Assembly: GCF_010731715.1 (NCBI RefSeq)
Contig: NZ_AP022587.1
Location: 1,612,001 to 1,676,000, forward strand
Reading direction: 5' to 3'
Length of the DNA: 64,000 nt
Source of the DNA: Mycobacterium stomatepiae
Lineage (GTDB): Bacteria; Actinomycetota; Actinomycetes; Mycobacteriales; Mycobacteriaceae
Shown here: piece by piece, positions 49,280 to 58,591 of the stretch
How positions within the stretch are numbered: the first letter of the stretch is position 1
How the letters are laid out: the number at the start of each line of letters is the position of its first letter
The notes under the pieces: model-generated
Told to the model about the DNA's origin: nothing
What the model saw: the letters and a program-made list of their open reading frames with translations, nothing else
Database searches by the model: none
Made by a program: the position numbers and the translations under genes

Positions 49280-50307
49280 TAGTCGTCGGGTGTGAGGCTA
49301 GCGACGATATCGGCCACCGGACCCGGCTGCGCCTTGCGGAACGACGTTCCCGCCCACAGGCTCATGCCCTGCGGATCTTCCCGCTCGGCCGCGGCCTCCC
49401 GGATCGGCAGCGTCATCTGGTTGACCTCGGGATAACCCAGCGGCGCCACGTTGTCGAACAGGCGAATGAATTCGTTCTCCAGACTCCGCGCATACCGGCC
49501 GGAAAACGCCCGGGTGACGATGGTCTTGGAGAAGAGTTGATTCTTCATCGCGACACGTTGCCCGGTGTTGGTGCCCGCTTCATCGCTGAGCAGCAACGCG
49601 GTTCCGACCTGTGCGGCCACCGCTCCCCTGCGTAACACGCCCGCCACATCCTCGGCGGTGCCGAGCCCACCCGCCGCGATGATCGGGATGTCGCGGTGCG
49701 CCCGGTGAATGCGGTCGATCAGCTGATGCAGCGTTTCGCTGCCGGGATCCATGTCGGGCGCGAAGGTGGCGCGGTTTCCGCCGGCGTTGGGGCCCTGGAC
49801 CACCAGGCTGTCGGCACCGGCGGCGACGGCCACTCCGGCCTCGTACAGCGATGTCACCGTGACCATCACCAACAGCCCCAGCGCGCCCAGCCGCCGGATC
49901 ACATCCGGCGACGGAACTCCGTAGGTAAATGACACCAGCTCCGGGCGCAGGTCGGCGACGACTTCGAGCTTGCCCGCCCAATCGTCGTCGTGGCCGAATT
50001 CGGGCCGGCCCACATAAACCTGGTAGTGCTCGGCGATCGATTCGAGCGCTTCCGCGTAGAAGTCCAGAGCGACCCAGTCGGCGACACTGGGTTGCGGCAC
50101 AAGCAGGTTCACGCCGAGCGGGCCGGTGGTCGCGGCGCGCGCCGCGGCGACGTCTTGCGCAAACTGATCCGCGCTCACGTATCCCGCCGGGACGAAGCCG
50201 AGTCCGCCCGCGTTGGAGACCGCCGCCGCCAATGCCGGGCTGCCGGGTCCGCCCGACATCGGGGCGCCCACGATCGGCAGGGCGATATCCCAAAAGCCCA
50301 GTACCAT
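49279..50307 (-). CDS. Nitronate monooxygenase (Rv2781c-like)
   Basis: A 342-aa FMN-dependent TIM-barrel enzyme oxidising alkyl nitronates such as propionate-3-nitronate. Conserved [32 protein letters not shown] and [20 protein letters not shown] (FMN phosphate site). Followed with a 1-nt overlap by the beta-lactamase gene. Upstream is pepR, in the same direction, 59 bp away. Confidence 0.9.
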   Translation of the reverse strand: MVLGFWDIALPIVGAPMSGGPGSPALAAAVSNAGGLGFVPAGYVSADQFAQDVAAARAATTGPLGVNLLVPQPSVADWVALDFYAEALESIAEHYQVYVGRPEFGHDDDWAGKLEVVADLRPELVSFTYGVPSPDVIRRLGALGLLVMVTVTSLYEAGVAVAAGADSLVVQGPNAGGNRATFAPDMDPGSETLHQLIDRIHRAHRDIPIIAAGGLGTAEDVAGVLRRGAVAAQVGTALLLSDEAGTNTGQRVAMKNQLFSKTIVTRAFSGRYARSLENEFIRLFDNVAPLGYPEVNQMTLPIREAAAEREDPQGMSLWAGTSFRKAQPGPVADIVASLTPDD

Positions 50308-50366
50308 CCGGCTAGTCCGGCGACGGCGAGCGCCGGCACGGCGCGAGTAATAAGACGGACATTGAG

Positions 50367-51764
50367 CTACCGTACCATCGCTCGAAGTTGTTGCGGCAGT
50401 GATCGTTTGGAAGCATACGGTCCGAGGACCGCGGCGCCGAAGCGCTTGGTCAACAATTGGGCGGCCACCGCGTTGACCTGATCGACGGTGACGTCGTCGA
50501 TCTTGCGCAGGACGTGCTCGATGCTGCGGTGCTTGCCATAGTTCAATTCGCTACGACCGATGCGGCTCATACGAGAACTGGAGTCTTCCAGGCCAAGCAC
50601 CATCCCGCCACGCATGGAACCCTTTGCGATTCGGCACTCCGCCTCGGTGATGCCGTCGCGGGCCACCGATTCGAGCACCTCGCTGGTCACCCGCATCACA
50701 TCGGCGAAGCGGTCGGGCAAGCAGGCGGCGTACACCGACAGCGCACCGCTGTCGGAGAACATGTCGACCGAGGAGTAGACCGAGTAGGCCAAGCCGCGCA
50801 GCTCGCGAACCTCTTGGAACAGCCGCGAACTCAGCCCGCCGCCCAGTGCGGTGTGCAGCACCGACAACGCCCAGCGATGTTCCCAGCCGCGTCCCGGGGT
50901 GCGCACACCCAGCAACACGTGGGTCTGCTCGGCGTCCCGCTTGGCCACCGACAATCCCGGTTGCCCGGTGACTCGTCCGGCACCCTTGCGCGGCGAAATG
51001 GGCTGGCGCCCACGCACCAGACGCGATCCGAAGTACTCGCGCACCAAACCGACCACCTCGTCGTGGTCGACGTTGCCGGCCACCGCGACGACCATCCGTT
51101 CCGGCGTGTAGCGCCGCATGTGGAAGGAGTGCAACTGCGCCCGGGTCATCGCCGACACCGATTGCGCGGTACCGATCACCGGGCGCCCGACCGGATGATC
51201 GCCGAAGAGCGCCGAGAGGAACATGTCCCCCAGCGCGTCCTCGGGGTCGTCGTCGCGCATCGCGATTTCCTCGAGGACGACATCGCGTTCGAGTTCGACG
51301 TCTTCGGCGGCGCAGCGGCCGTTGAGGACCACGTCGGCGACTAGGTCGACGGCCAGCTCGAGATCGCTGTCCAGCACGTGCGCGTAGTAGCAGGTGTGCT
51401 CCTTGGCGGTGAACGCGTTCAGCTCGCCGCCAACAGCGTCCATCGCCTGGGCGATGTCGACCGCGGTACGGGTCGGCGTCGACTTGAACAGCAGATGCTC
51501 GAGGAAGTGCGCCGCACCGGCGACGGTCGCGCCTTCGTCGCGCGATCCGACACCGACCCACACCCCGACCGACGCGGACCGCACCGCCGGCAGGTACTCG
51601 GTGACCACCCGCAGGCCGCCCGGCAACGTGGTGCGGCGCAAGGTGGCCTGCGGCGCGGCTTGCGCCTCGGCGGCTTGCTTGCCCCGCCGCAGGGCACCCA
51701 CTCGGCCGGAGCGCGCCCCGGCCGTCTCGTCAGCTGCTGGCCTTCTAGACGGAGCTGGCGGCAT
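50367..51764 (-). CDS. pepR: PepR, M16-family zinc protease
   Basis: A 465-aa pitrilysin-type peptidase. Inverted zinc motif HFLEH at residues 86-90, the second Glu in the following helix ([10 protein letters not shown]) and a typical C-terminal half ([20 protein letters not shown]). Start ATG 51764 lies inside pnp (20-bp overlap); the longer frame to 51989 is a shadow of pnp. Paired with pnp as in Rv2782c-Rv2783c. Confidence 0.92.
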   Translation of the reverse strand: MPPAPSRRPAADETAGARSGRVGALRRGKQAAEAQAAPQATLRRTTLPGGLRVVTEYLPAVRSASVGVWVGVGSRDEGATVAGAAHFLEHLLFKSTPTRTAVDIAQAMDAVGGELNAFTAKEHTCYYAHVLDSDLELAVDLVADVVLNGRCAAEDVELERDVVLEEIAMRDDDPEDALGDMFLSALFGDHPVGRPVIGTAQSVSAMTRAQLHSFHMRRYTPERMVVAVAGNVDHDEVVGLVREYFGSRLVRGRQPISPRKGAGRVTGQPGLSVAKRDAEQTHVLLGVRTPGRGWEHRWALSVLHTALGGGLSSRLFQEVRELRGLAYSVYSSVDMFSDSGALSVYAACLPDRFADVMRVTSEVLESVARDGITEAECRIAKGSMRGGMVLGLEDSSSRMSRIGRSELNYGKHRSIEHVLRKIDDVTVDQVNAVAAQLLTKRFGAAVLGPYASKRSLPQQLRAMVR

Positions 51765-54027
51765 CGGCCGGCGCGGTCTCCTGAAGGGCTCCCGCATCGG
51801 CGGGCGCTGCGCCGTCTTCGTCGACCAGGACCAGCGAGATCTTGCCCCGCTTGTCGATGTCGGCGATCTCCACGCGCAGCTTGTCGCCGACGTTGACCAC
51901 GTCCTCGACCTTGGCGATGCGCTTGCCCTTTCCGAGCTTGGAGATGTGCACCAGACCGTCGCGGCCGGGCAGCAGCGACACGAAAGCACCGAAATCCGTT
52001 GTCTTCACCACGGTTCCGAGGAATCGCTCGCCCACCGTCGGCAGCTGAGGGTTGGCGATGGCGTTGATCCGGTCGATCGCGGCCTGCGCCGAAGGACCGT
52101 CGGTGGCGCCGACGAACACGGTGCCGTCGTCCTCGATGGAGATCTGGGCGCCGGTCTCCTCGGTGATCGCGTTGATGACCTTCCCCTTGGGCCCGATGAC
52201 CTCACCGATCTTGTCGACCGGCACCTTGATGGTGGTCACCCGCGGCGCGTACGGGCTCATCTCGTCGGGGGCGTCGATGGCCTCGGCCATCACCTCGAGG
52301 ATGGTCAGCCGCGCGTCCTTGGCCTGCGCCAGCGCACCCGCGAGCACCTGCGACGGGATGCCGTCGAGCTTGGTGTCCAACTGCAGCGCGGTGACATAGT
52401 CCTTGGTGCCGGCGCACTTGAAGTCCATGTCGCCGAACGCGTCCTCGGCGCCCAGGATGTCGGTCAGCGTGACGAAGCGACGCTCGGTCTTGCCATCCAC
52501 CTCGACGTCGTCGGAGACCAGGCCCATCGCGATACCGGCCACCGGCGCCTTCAGCGGAACACCGGCGTTCAGCAGCGCCAGCGTGGACGCGCAGACCGAT
52601 CCCATCGACGTCGAACCGTTGGAGCCCAACGCTTCCGACACCTGACGGATCGCGTAGGGAAATTCCTCGACGCTGGGCAGCACCGGAATCAGGGCCCGCT
52701 CGGCGAGCGCGCCGTGCCCGATCTCACGCCGCTTCGGCGAACCGACCCGGCCCGTCTCGCCGGTGGAGAACGGCGGGAAGTTGTAGTGGTGCATGTACCG
52801 CTTGGAGGTCTCCGGTCCCAGCGAGTCGATCTGCTGGGCCATCTTGACCATGTCCAGCGTGGTGACACCGAGGATCTGGGTCTCGCCGCGCTCGAACAGC
52901 GCGCTGCCGTGCGCCCGCGGAACGACGGCGACCTCGGCCGACAACGCGCGGATGTCGGTGATGCCACGGCCGTCGATGCGGAAGTGGTCGGTCAGGATGC
53001 GCTGGCGGACCAGCTTCTTGGTCAGCGAGCGGAACGCGGCGCTGACCTCTTTCTCGCGGCCCTCGTAGGTCCCAGAGGCCCCGGTGAGCCGCTCGAGCAC
53101 CTCGCCCTTGAGCTCGTCGGTGCGCGCATCACGCTCGGCCTTGCCGCCGATGGTCAGCGCCTTGGCCAGCTCGTCGGTGGCCACCGAAGCGACCGCGTAG
53201 TAGACGTCTTCCTGGTAGTCCGGGAACGTCGGGTAGTCACCGACGGGCTTGGCGGCCGCGTCGGCCAGCTCCTGCTGAGCCGTGCACAGCCCGGCGATGA
53301 ACGGCTTGGCGGCCTCCAGGCCTTCTGCCACAACGGTTTCCGTCGGCGCCTGGGCGCCGCCCTCGACGAGCTCGATGACCTTTTCGGTGGCCTCGGCCTC
53401 GACCATCATGATGGCGACGTCTTTTTGGTCGCCTTCACCGACTTTGCGGCCGGCGACGACCATGTCGAACACGGCCCGCTCGAGCTGCTCGACGGTCGGG
53501 AACGCGACCCACTGGCCGTCGATCAGCGCGACCCGCACGCCCCCGATGGGGCCGGAGAACGGCAGCCCGCTGATCTGGGTGGAGGCCGACGCGGCGTTGA
53601 TCGCCAGCACGTCGTACAGGTCGTTGGGGTCCAGGCTCAGGATCGTCACGACGACCTGAATCTCGTTGCGCAGCCCCGAGATGAACGACGGCCGCAGCGG
53701 GCGGTCGATCAGCCGGCAGGTCAGGATCGCATCGGTGGACGGCCGGCCTTCGCGACGGAAGAACGAGCCGGGGATGCGCCCGGCGGCGTACATCCGCTCC
53801 TCGACGTCGACCGTCAGCGGGAAGAAGTCGAAGTGTTCCTTGGGCGCCTTGCTGGCGGTCGTCGCCGACAGCAGCATGTTCTCGTCGTCGAGGTAGGCGA
53901 CGACGGCGCCGGCGGCCTGCTGGGCCAGCCGGCCGGTTTCGAATCGGATGGTGCGGGTACCAAAGGTCCCATTGTCGATCGTGGCGGTCGACTCGAACAC
54001 GCCTTCATCAATTTGAGCTACAGACAT
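51745..54027 (-). CDS. pnp: Polynucleotide phosphorylase / guanosine pentaphosphate synthetase
   Basis: A 760-aa 3'-5' phosphorolytic RNase (gpsI in M. tuberculosis). Two RNase PH domains (second one: RADGRGIT-type [23 protein letters not shown]), then a KH domain ([20 protein letters not shown]) and an S1 domain ([20 protein letters not shown]). An acidic/Ala tail follows. Start ATG 54025-54027. Its 363-nt leader is discussed separately; it overlaps pepR at the 3' end. Confidence 0.97.
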   Translation of the reverse strand: MSVAQIDEGVFESTATIDNGTFGTRTIRFETGRLAQQAAGAVVAYLDDENMLLSATTASKAPKEHFDFFPLTVDVEERMYAAGRIPGSFFRREGRPSTDAILTCRLIDRPLRPSFISGLRNEIQVVVTILSLDPNDLYDVLAINAASASTQISGLPFSGPIGGVRVALIDGQWVAFPTVEQLERAVFDMVVAGRKVGEGDQKDVAIMMVEAEATEKVIELVEGGAQAPTETVVAEGLEAAKPFIAGLCTAQQELADAAAKPVGDYPTFPDYQEDVYYAVASVATDELAKALTIGGKAERDARTDELKGEVLERLTGASGTYEGREKEVSAAFRSLTKKLVRQRILTDHFRIDGRGITDIRALSAEVAVVPRAHGSALFERGETQILGVTTLDMVKMAQQIDSLGPETSKRYMHHYNFPPFSTGETGRVGSPKRREIGHGALAERALIPVLPSVEEFPYAIRQVSEALGSNGSTSMGSVCASTLALLNAGVPLKAPVAGIAMGLVSDDVEVDGKTERRFVTLTDILGAEDAFGDMDFKCAGTKDYVTALQLDTKLDGIPSQVLAGALAQAKDARLTILEVMAEAIDAPDEMSPYAPRVTTIKVPVDKIGEVIGPKGKVINAITEETGAQISIEDDGTVFVGATDGPSAQAAIDRINAIANPQLPTVGERFLGTVVKTTDFGAFVSLLPGRDGLVHISKLGKGKRIAKVEDVVNVGDKLRVEIADIDKRGKISLVLVDEDGAAPADAGALQETAPADAASSV

Positions 54028-54390
54028 AGGTGTCCGTACAGCCTCTCTGAGTTATTCAGCTGTTTCGCGTCGTCACCCGCGACCCGGAGGCCCGGACCAG
54101 CTCACCGGCCCGGAAGGACCCGCGAGCCACCCCTGCGAACAACCCTCAAAGAGTCTGAATACGGCTACGGCCGTCGATCGAAGCGGCCGACCTACCCCAG
54201 ATCCGGGGAGCCCGGCTGCCACTACCGAAGACCGCCCGATACAGACTGGGCTGTTCCCGTCGTGACACGCTGGAACGGAGCACGCGGATCTGCGTGGACC
54301 GCACCGTTTGCCCGGGCCAGACAGGCCCAGAACGCTCCCACTCTACATGGGCGAACTCGCCCACCAGAATGGTGTGGGATGGGCGCTGCG
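54028..54390. other. Non-coding region between rpsO and pnp
   Basis: 363 bp with no credible ORF. M. tuberculosis has the lipoprotein gene lppU in this place; nothing of it is visible. The stretch would form the pnp leader plus the rpsO 3' end. PNPase leaders are often structured and self-regulated in bacteria, so a structured 5' UTR is possible. GGTCCTTCC/GGGCC and CGGGCCTCCGGG segments near 54080-54120 look foldable. A hairpin follows rpsO (see next entry). Confidence 0.6.
54349..54362 (-). terminator. Hairpin 28 bp after rpsO
   Basis: GGGCGA, two bases, TCGCCC (perfect 6-bp arms), preceded on the minus strand by a second stem CCCACACC/GGTGGG. No U-run. A plausible intrinsic-type terminator or 3'-end stabiliser between rpsO and pnp. 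Confidence 0.45.
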
Positions 54391-54660
54391 TCAGCGACGC
54401 AGGCCCAGCCGGTCGATCAGCGAGCGGTAGCGCTCGACGTCGATTTGCGAGATGTACTTGATCAGCCGGCGCCGCCGACCGACCAGCAGCAGCAGGCCGC
54501 GCCGCGAGTGGTGGTCGTGCTTGTGCACCTTGAGGTGCTCGGTCAGGTCGGCGATGCGCTTGGTCAGCAGCGCGATCTGCGCCTCCGGCGATCCGGTGTC
54601 GGTGTCATGCAGGCCGTATTGGCCCAGAATTTCTTTTTTCTGCTCGGCAGTAAGCGCCAC
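54391..54660 (-). CDS. rpsO: Ribosomal protein S15
   Basis: An 89-aa 30S protein (uS15). [40 protein letters not shown], and the final [13 protein letters not shown] are textbook. Located between ribF and pnp, the conserved bacterial rpsO-pnp order. Confidence 0.98.
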   Translation of the reverse strand: MALTAEQKKEILGQYGLHDTDTGSPEAQIALLTKRIADLTEHLKVHKHDHHSRRGLLLLVGRRRRLIKYISQIDVERYRSLIDRLGLRR

Positions 54661-54811
54661 GAAATAACCCCATCAATAGGTCCGCGAATGTTCTGTGTCC
54701 AGGCACGGCCGCCGCGAACCGCAGCACGCGCCGATGTCGGAGGGAAGTTTAGCAGCCAGGAAGGTCCGGCCTCGAATCGTCGGACGCTGGTGGGAACCGC
54801 CCGACATGCGG

Positions 54812-55783
54812 TCAGTCGGAGAGCAGCGAACGCGTCCGATCGGTGTCCACACCGATCGCGTCCACCAACTCCTTCACCGAACCGAACTTCTCCTGTCCGC
54901 GGATGCGGGCGACGAAGTCCAGGGCGACGTGCTGTCCGTAGAGGTCAGCGGTGGTATCGAGGACGAACGCTTCGACGGTGCGGGTGCGTCCGGAGAATGT
55001 CGGGTTGGTGCCGACGGAGACGGCGGCCCGGTAGCGCTCGCCCGGGATGACGGTGCCGGTTACCGGCCCATGCCCGAGCACGGTGAACCAGGCGGCATAC
55101 ACGCCGTCGGCCGGGATGGCCGAATACATCGGCGGCGCGACGTTCGCGGTGGGAAAACCCAGCTCGGCACCGCGCCCGTGACCGCGGACGACGACACCTT
55201 CGACGCGATGCGGGCGACCCAGCGCCTCGGTGGCCGCCACCATGTCGCCGGCGTCCACGCAGGAGCGGATGTAGGTGGACGAGAACGTCACGTTCTCGTT
55301 GCTGTGGTGCTCGGACAGCAGCGACATCGACTCCACCGCGAACCCGAACCGTTCACCGGCCTTACGCAGCGTGTCGACCGTCCCGATTGCCTTCTTGCCG
55401 AAGGTGAAGTTCTCCCCCACCACGACCTCGATCACGTGCAGGTTCTCCACCAGCAGCTCGTGCACGTAGCGCTCCGGCGTGAGCTTCATGAAGTCCGTGG
55501 TGAACGGCATCACCAGGAAGACGTCGACACCCAACTCCTCGACAAGCTCGGCGCGTCGGGTCAGGGTGGTCAGCTGCGCGGGATGACTGCCCGGATAGAC
55601 CACTTCCATCGGATGCGGATCGAACGTCATCAGGACGGCCGGCACGTTGCGTGCCCGACCGGCTTTCACCGCGTGCGAAATCAATTCGGCATGACCTCGG
55701 TGCACGCCGTCGAACACCCCGATCGTGAGCACGCATCGGCCCCAGTCAGTGGGGATCTCATCTTGGCCGCGCCACCGCTGCAC
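54812..55783 (-). CDS. ribF: RibF, bifunctional riboflavin kinase / FAD synthetase
   Basis: A 323-aa enzyme making FMN and FAD. The nucleotidyltransferase domain has TIGVFDGVHRGHAELI and FSSTYIRSCVDAGD. The kinase domain has RGAELGFPTANVAP and VGTNPTFSGRTRTVEAF. GTG 55783 (VQRWRGQDEIP) is preferred since the M. tuberculosis protein begins there. Followed on the same strand by rpsO. Confidence 0.96.
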   Translation of the reverse strand: MQRWRGQDEIPTDWGRCVLTIGVFDGVHRGHAELISHAVKAGRARNVPAVLMTFDPHPMEVVYPGSHPAQLTTLTRRAELVEELGVDVFLVMPFTTDFMKLTPERYVHELLVENLHVIEVVVGENFTFGKKAIGTVDTLRKAGERFGFAVESMSLLSEHHSNENVTFSSTYIRSCVDAGDMVAATEALGRPHRVEGVVVRGHGRGAELGFPTANVAPPMYSAIPADGVYAAWFTVLGHGPVTGTVIPGERYRAAVSVGTNPTFSGRTRTVEAFVLDTTADLYGQHVALDFVARIRGQEKFGSVKELVDAIGVDTDRTRSLLSD

Positions 55784-55898
55784 GACCGCAAGCCTACGGT
55801 GCACTCCGGCCCGACGCGCCGTAGGATCCCGATTCCGCTGTGGCGGGCCCGGCGTTTCGACTCGACCACCGGGCCGGTCAGCACGCCAGACCAGACGT

Positions 55899-55912
55899 AG
55901 TTTGCCTAAACT
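55899..55912. promoter_or_regulatory. Dyad upstream of the MntR/SirR gene (candidate auto-operator)
   Basis: AGTTT-GCCT-AAACT: perfect 5-bp arms, 8 bp before the GTG start. DtxR-family metal regulators bind such dyads; similar TTxGCCTAA-like boxes have been described for mycobacterial MntR. Site seen directly; assignment to MntR is inference. Confidence 0.55.
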
Positions 55913-55920
55913 TTGCGGTT

Positions 55921-56610
55921 GTGAGGGCTGACGACGAGGCTGGCGGTCTCACCGCGGTTGGCCAGGACTATCTCAAGGTCATCTGGAATGCCCAGGAGTG
56001 GTCGGTGGAAAAGGTCAGCACCAAGATGCTGGCCGACCGAATCGGGGTGTCGGCCAGCACCGCCTCGGAGTCGATCCGCAAACTCGCCGAGCAGGGGCTG
56101 GTCCACCACGCGAAGTACGGCGCGGTGACCCTGACCGACGCCGGCCGGCGCGCGGCGCTCGAAGTGGTGCGCCGGCACCGGCTACTGGAGACGTTCCTGG
56201 TCAACGAGCTCGGCTACGGCTGGGACGAGGTGCACGACGAGGCCGAGGTGCTAGAGCACGCCGTCTCCGATCGCCTGGTGAGCCGCATCGACGCCAAACT
56301 CGGCTTCCCGCAGCGCGACCCGCACGGTGACCCGATCCCGGCGTCCGACGGCCAGGTCCCCACCCCGCCGGCGCGCCAGCTGTGGGCGTGCGGCGAGGGC
56401 GAAACCGCGACGGTGGCCCGCATCTCCGACAAGGACCCGGAGATGCTGCGGTACTTCGACAGCGTCGCGATCAACCTCGACTCGCGGCTGCGGGTCGTCA
56501 CGCGCCGCGAATTCGCCGGCATGATCTCGGTCGCCATCGAGGCCGACGGCGCCGAGACCACCGTCGACCTGGGCAGCCCGGCCGCCCGGGCAATCTGGGT
56601 CGTCCCCTAG
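55921..56610 (+). CDS. sirR: MntR/SirR, DtxR-family manganese-responsive repressor
   Basis: A 229-aa DtxR-type regulator: winged helix at about residues 10-70 (QDYLKVIWNAQEWSVEKVST, SASTASESIRKLAEQGLV), metal-binding/dimerisation region with HRLLETFLVNELGYGWDEVH, DEAEVLEHAVSD, and a C-terminal FeoA-like domain. Corresponds to Rv2788 (sirR, shown to act as MntR in mycobacteria). GTG 55921 (VRADDEAG) matches that start. A dyad lies just upstream. Convergent with a TetR gene, sharing CTAG as the stops. Confidence 0.92.
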   Translation: MRADDEAGGLTAVGQDYLKVIWNAQEWSVEKVSTKMLADRIGVSASTASESIRKLAEQGLVHHAKYGAVTLTDAGRRAALEVVRRHRLLETFLVNELGYGWDEVHDEAEVLEHAVSDRLVSRIDAKLGFPQRDPHGDPIPASDGQVPTPPARQLWACGEGETATVARISDKDPEMLRYFDSVAINLDSRLRVVTRREFAGMISVAIEADGAETTVDLGSPAARAIWVVP

Positions 56611-57275
56611 CCCGCAACCGCGGGCCGGGCGGCCTGTTGCAGCGCGGACAGTGCCTCGCGGGCCTGGTCAAGCGCGAAATCCAGGCTTTCGACGCGCGAG
56701 CGGATGCTGCCGGATAGCTGGTCGGTTCGATGAGCGCTGAGTGCCGGCGTCAGGTAGGTGCGGACGCGCCTGATCGCGGCGGCGGGACTTCGGTCGTTCT
56801 GCACGACGGCGAGGTAGAGCTGCTCGACCGTCCAGTGCACGATTTGCTCGATGGGCACGTCGTCGCGCACTTCCCCGGCGGCGCGGCCGGCCTCGATCGC
56901 GGGCCCCAGCGTGGCGTTCGCGATCGCCTCGGCTTCGGCGCCGAAGTCGCCCCCGGGCCTGAGCGCGAAAAACTCGCGGACAATCGGGTCGTTGGGCAAT
57001 TCGCCGACCAGATAGACGAATGCCGCCTCGAGCTTGGCGAATGTGCCGACCTGGCGGTCCATTTCCGTCACGCATTCGCGCGTGAAGCGATCTGCCCGCG
57101 CCAGCGCGACCGCGACGACGAGCTGATCGCGCCCGCCGAGCTTGCGGAACGCCGTGGCCCGCGACACGTGGGCCGCCGCGGCAATCGCCTCGATGGACAG
57201 TTCCTCGACTCCGTGACGGTCCAGCCACGCGTCGGCGGCCCGAATCAACCGGTCCCGCACGCTATCCGGGAGCAC
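56607..57275 (-). CDS. TetR-family regulator, divergent from a cytochrome P450
   Basis: A 222-aa TetR protein. Helix-turn-helix in RLIRAADAWLDRHGVEELSI and AAAAHVSRATAFRKLGGRDQ. GTG 57275 (VLPDSVRDR) is used; the larger frame to 57737 is a shadow of the P450. 146 bp separate the starts, and two palindromes are in the gap, so the P450 gene is the probable target. Accessory insertion relative to M. tuberculosis, where sirR is followed by fadE21. Confidence 0.86.
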   Translation of the reverse strand: MLPDSVRDRLIRAADAWLDRHGVEELSIEAIAAAAHVSRATAFRKLGGRDQLVVAVALARADRFTRECVTEMDRQVGTFAKLEAAFVYLVGELPNDPIVREFFALRPGGDFGAEAEAIANATLGPAIEAGRAAGEVRDDVPIEQIVHWTVEQLYLAVVQNDRSPAAAIRRVRTYLTPALSAHRTDQLSGSIRSRVESLDFALDQAREALSALQQAARPAVAG

Positions 57276-57321
57276 GAAGACGACCCCGCGACGGCCGAAA
57301 GCCGGCCAACAAAGTGATGTG

Positions 57322-57337
57322 CACCACAGCAGTGGTG
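57322..57337. promoter_or_regulatory. Palindrome in the TetR-P450 intergenic region
   Basis: CACCAC-AGCA-GTGGTG, perfect 6-bp arms, 47 bp upstream of the tetR start and 85 bp upstream of the P450 ATG. Good candidate for the TetR operator; placement suits control of both promoters. Confidence 0.6.
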
Positions 57338-57368
57338 GTACTGTAAGGAGGTCGAATCTCAGGGAGGA

Positions 57369-57387
57369 GACTTTCGATCTGAAAGTC
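57369..57387. promoter_or_regulatory. Second palindrome / leader stem-loop before the P450 gene
   Basis: GACTTTC-GATCT-GAAAGTC, perfect 7-bp arms, 34 bp upstream of the P450 ATG and just after a GGGAGGAG purine tract. It could be a second operator of different sequence, or fold in the mRNA leader. Confidence 0.55.
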
Positions 57388-57421
57388 GAAGGGGCCGCGC
57401 CGCTCGACTCGAGGAGAGACC

Positions 57422-58591
57422 ATGGAGACCGCCGCCTGCCCAGCCCTGCCCAAACTGGAATCGCTGCCGTTCGCGAACGACCGGAATCAGGCGTGGCAAA
57501 CGCTTCTCGCCGCGGGAAAGGTCGCGGTATCCGACGCCGGCGTCTATTTCCTGAGCTCCGCCGACGTCGTGGAGCAGGCGGCGACGTCGCCCGGCCTGTT
57601 CTCCTCGCAAGGAGCCTTCGATTTCTCCGGAAGCCCCTTTCCACTGGTGCCGATCGCGTCCGATCCGCCCGAACACACCCGCTATCGCAAGACGCTGGAC
57701 AAATTCTTCGGCCCCCGCCGGATGGCCGAGCGAGCACCGGAGCTGCGTAAGCAGCTGGGCGAGCTCATCGACGGAATCAAGGCGTCCGGCGATACCTGCG
57801 ACGCCATGAGCGCGCTGGCCATTCCGTTCCCCTCGCAGGTGTTCTTGACGCTGTTCGGCCTGCCGCTCGCCGAGCGGGACCGGTTGCTGCTCTGGAAGGA
57901 CGCGCTGCTGAACTTCTCCGCGGCCGAGGGCACCACGGCATCCCCCGAGGCGCTGGCCCAAAGCGGCGAAATAATCACCTACCTGGCCGAACACATCGCC
58001 GCCCGGCGCAGCAACAGCGACGGCGACGATCTGCTGACGCAGTTGCTGACCGACACCAGCGAGGGTGCGCTCACCGATCAGGAGGTCATCGGGCTCTGCG
58101 TCCTGTTCATCATCGCGGGCCTGGACACCGTGACCGCGGCCAGCGGGTTCGCGCTTTACGAACTGGCCCGCAACCCGGCGCTGCGGGCCAGGCTGATCGC
58201 CGACGAGGGTGCGATCCCCGACTTCATCGAGGAACTGCTTCGCGTCGACTCGCTGGTGCCCTATGTCCCGCGGATGACCACCGAAGACGTCGACGTCGCC
58301 GGCGTGACGATTCCCGCGGGCTCACAATGCTGGCTCGGCCTCGGGACGGCCAACCACGATCCCGAGCGCTACCCCGACACCGACGCGTTCCACGACACCC
58401 GCAGCAGCCACTTCGCGTTCGGTCGCGGTCCGCACCGCTGCCTGGGTTCACACCTGGCCCGCCTCGAGCTGCGCCTGATCATCGAGGAATGGAACCGGCG
58501 GATTCCCGAGTACTCGCTGCTGACCGAGCCTACAGTCGGATGGCCTTGCGGCACACTGCATTTCGGCCAACTTCAGCTCAAGATCGGCTAG
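57422..58591 (+). CDS. Cytochrome P450
   Basis: A 389-aa P450 with no membrane anchor, the normal bacterial kind. I-helix AGLDT 232-236 (oxygen activation), E271-x-x-R274 in ELLR, and the heme loop FAFGRGPHRCLG with Cys340. It needs a ferredoxin that is not encoded next to it. Substrate unknown. Divergent tetR suggests induction by its substrate. Its TAG stop shares CTAG with fadE21. Confidence 0.93.
   Translation: METAACPALPKLESLPFANDRNQAWQTLLAAGKVAVSDAGVYFLSSADVVEQAATSPGLFSSQGAFDFSGSPFPLVPIASDPPEHTRYRKTLDKFFGPRRMAERAPELRKQLGELIDGIKASGDTCDAMSALAIPFPSQVFLTLFGLPLAERDRLLLWKDALLNFSAAEGTTASPEALAQSGEIITYLAEHIAARRSNSDGDDLLTQLLTDTSEGALTDQEVIGLCVLFIIAGLDTVTAASGFALYELARNPALRARLIADEGAIPDFIEELLRVDSLVPYVPRMTTEDVDVAGVTIPAGSQCWLGLGTANHDPERYPDTDAFHDTRSSHFAFGRGPHRCLGSHLARLELRLIIEEWNRRIPEYSLLTEPTVGWPCGTLHFGQLQLKIG

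Noticed and set aside
51394..55050. 1218-codon plus-strand ORF spanning pepR, pnp and rpsO
   Set aside because: Opposite three certain genes, no domain, continues through intergenic DNA; chance open frame in high GC.
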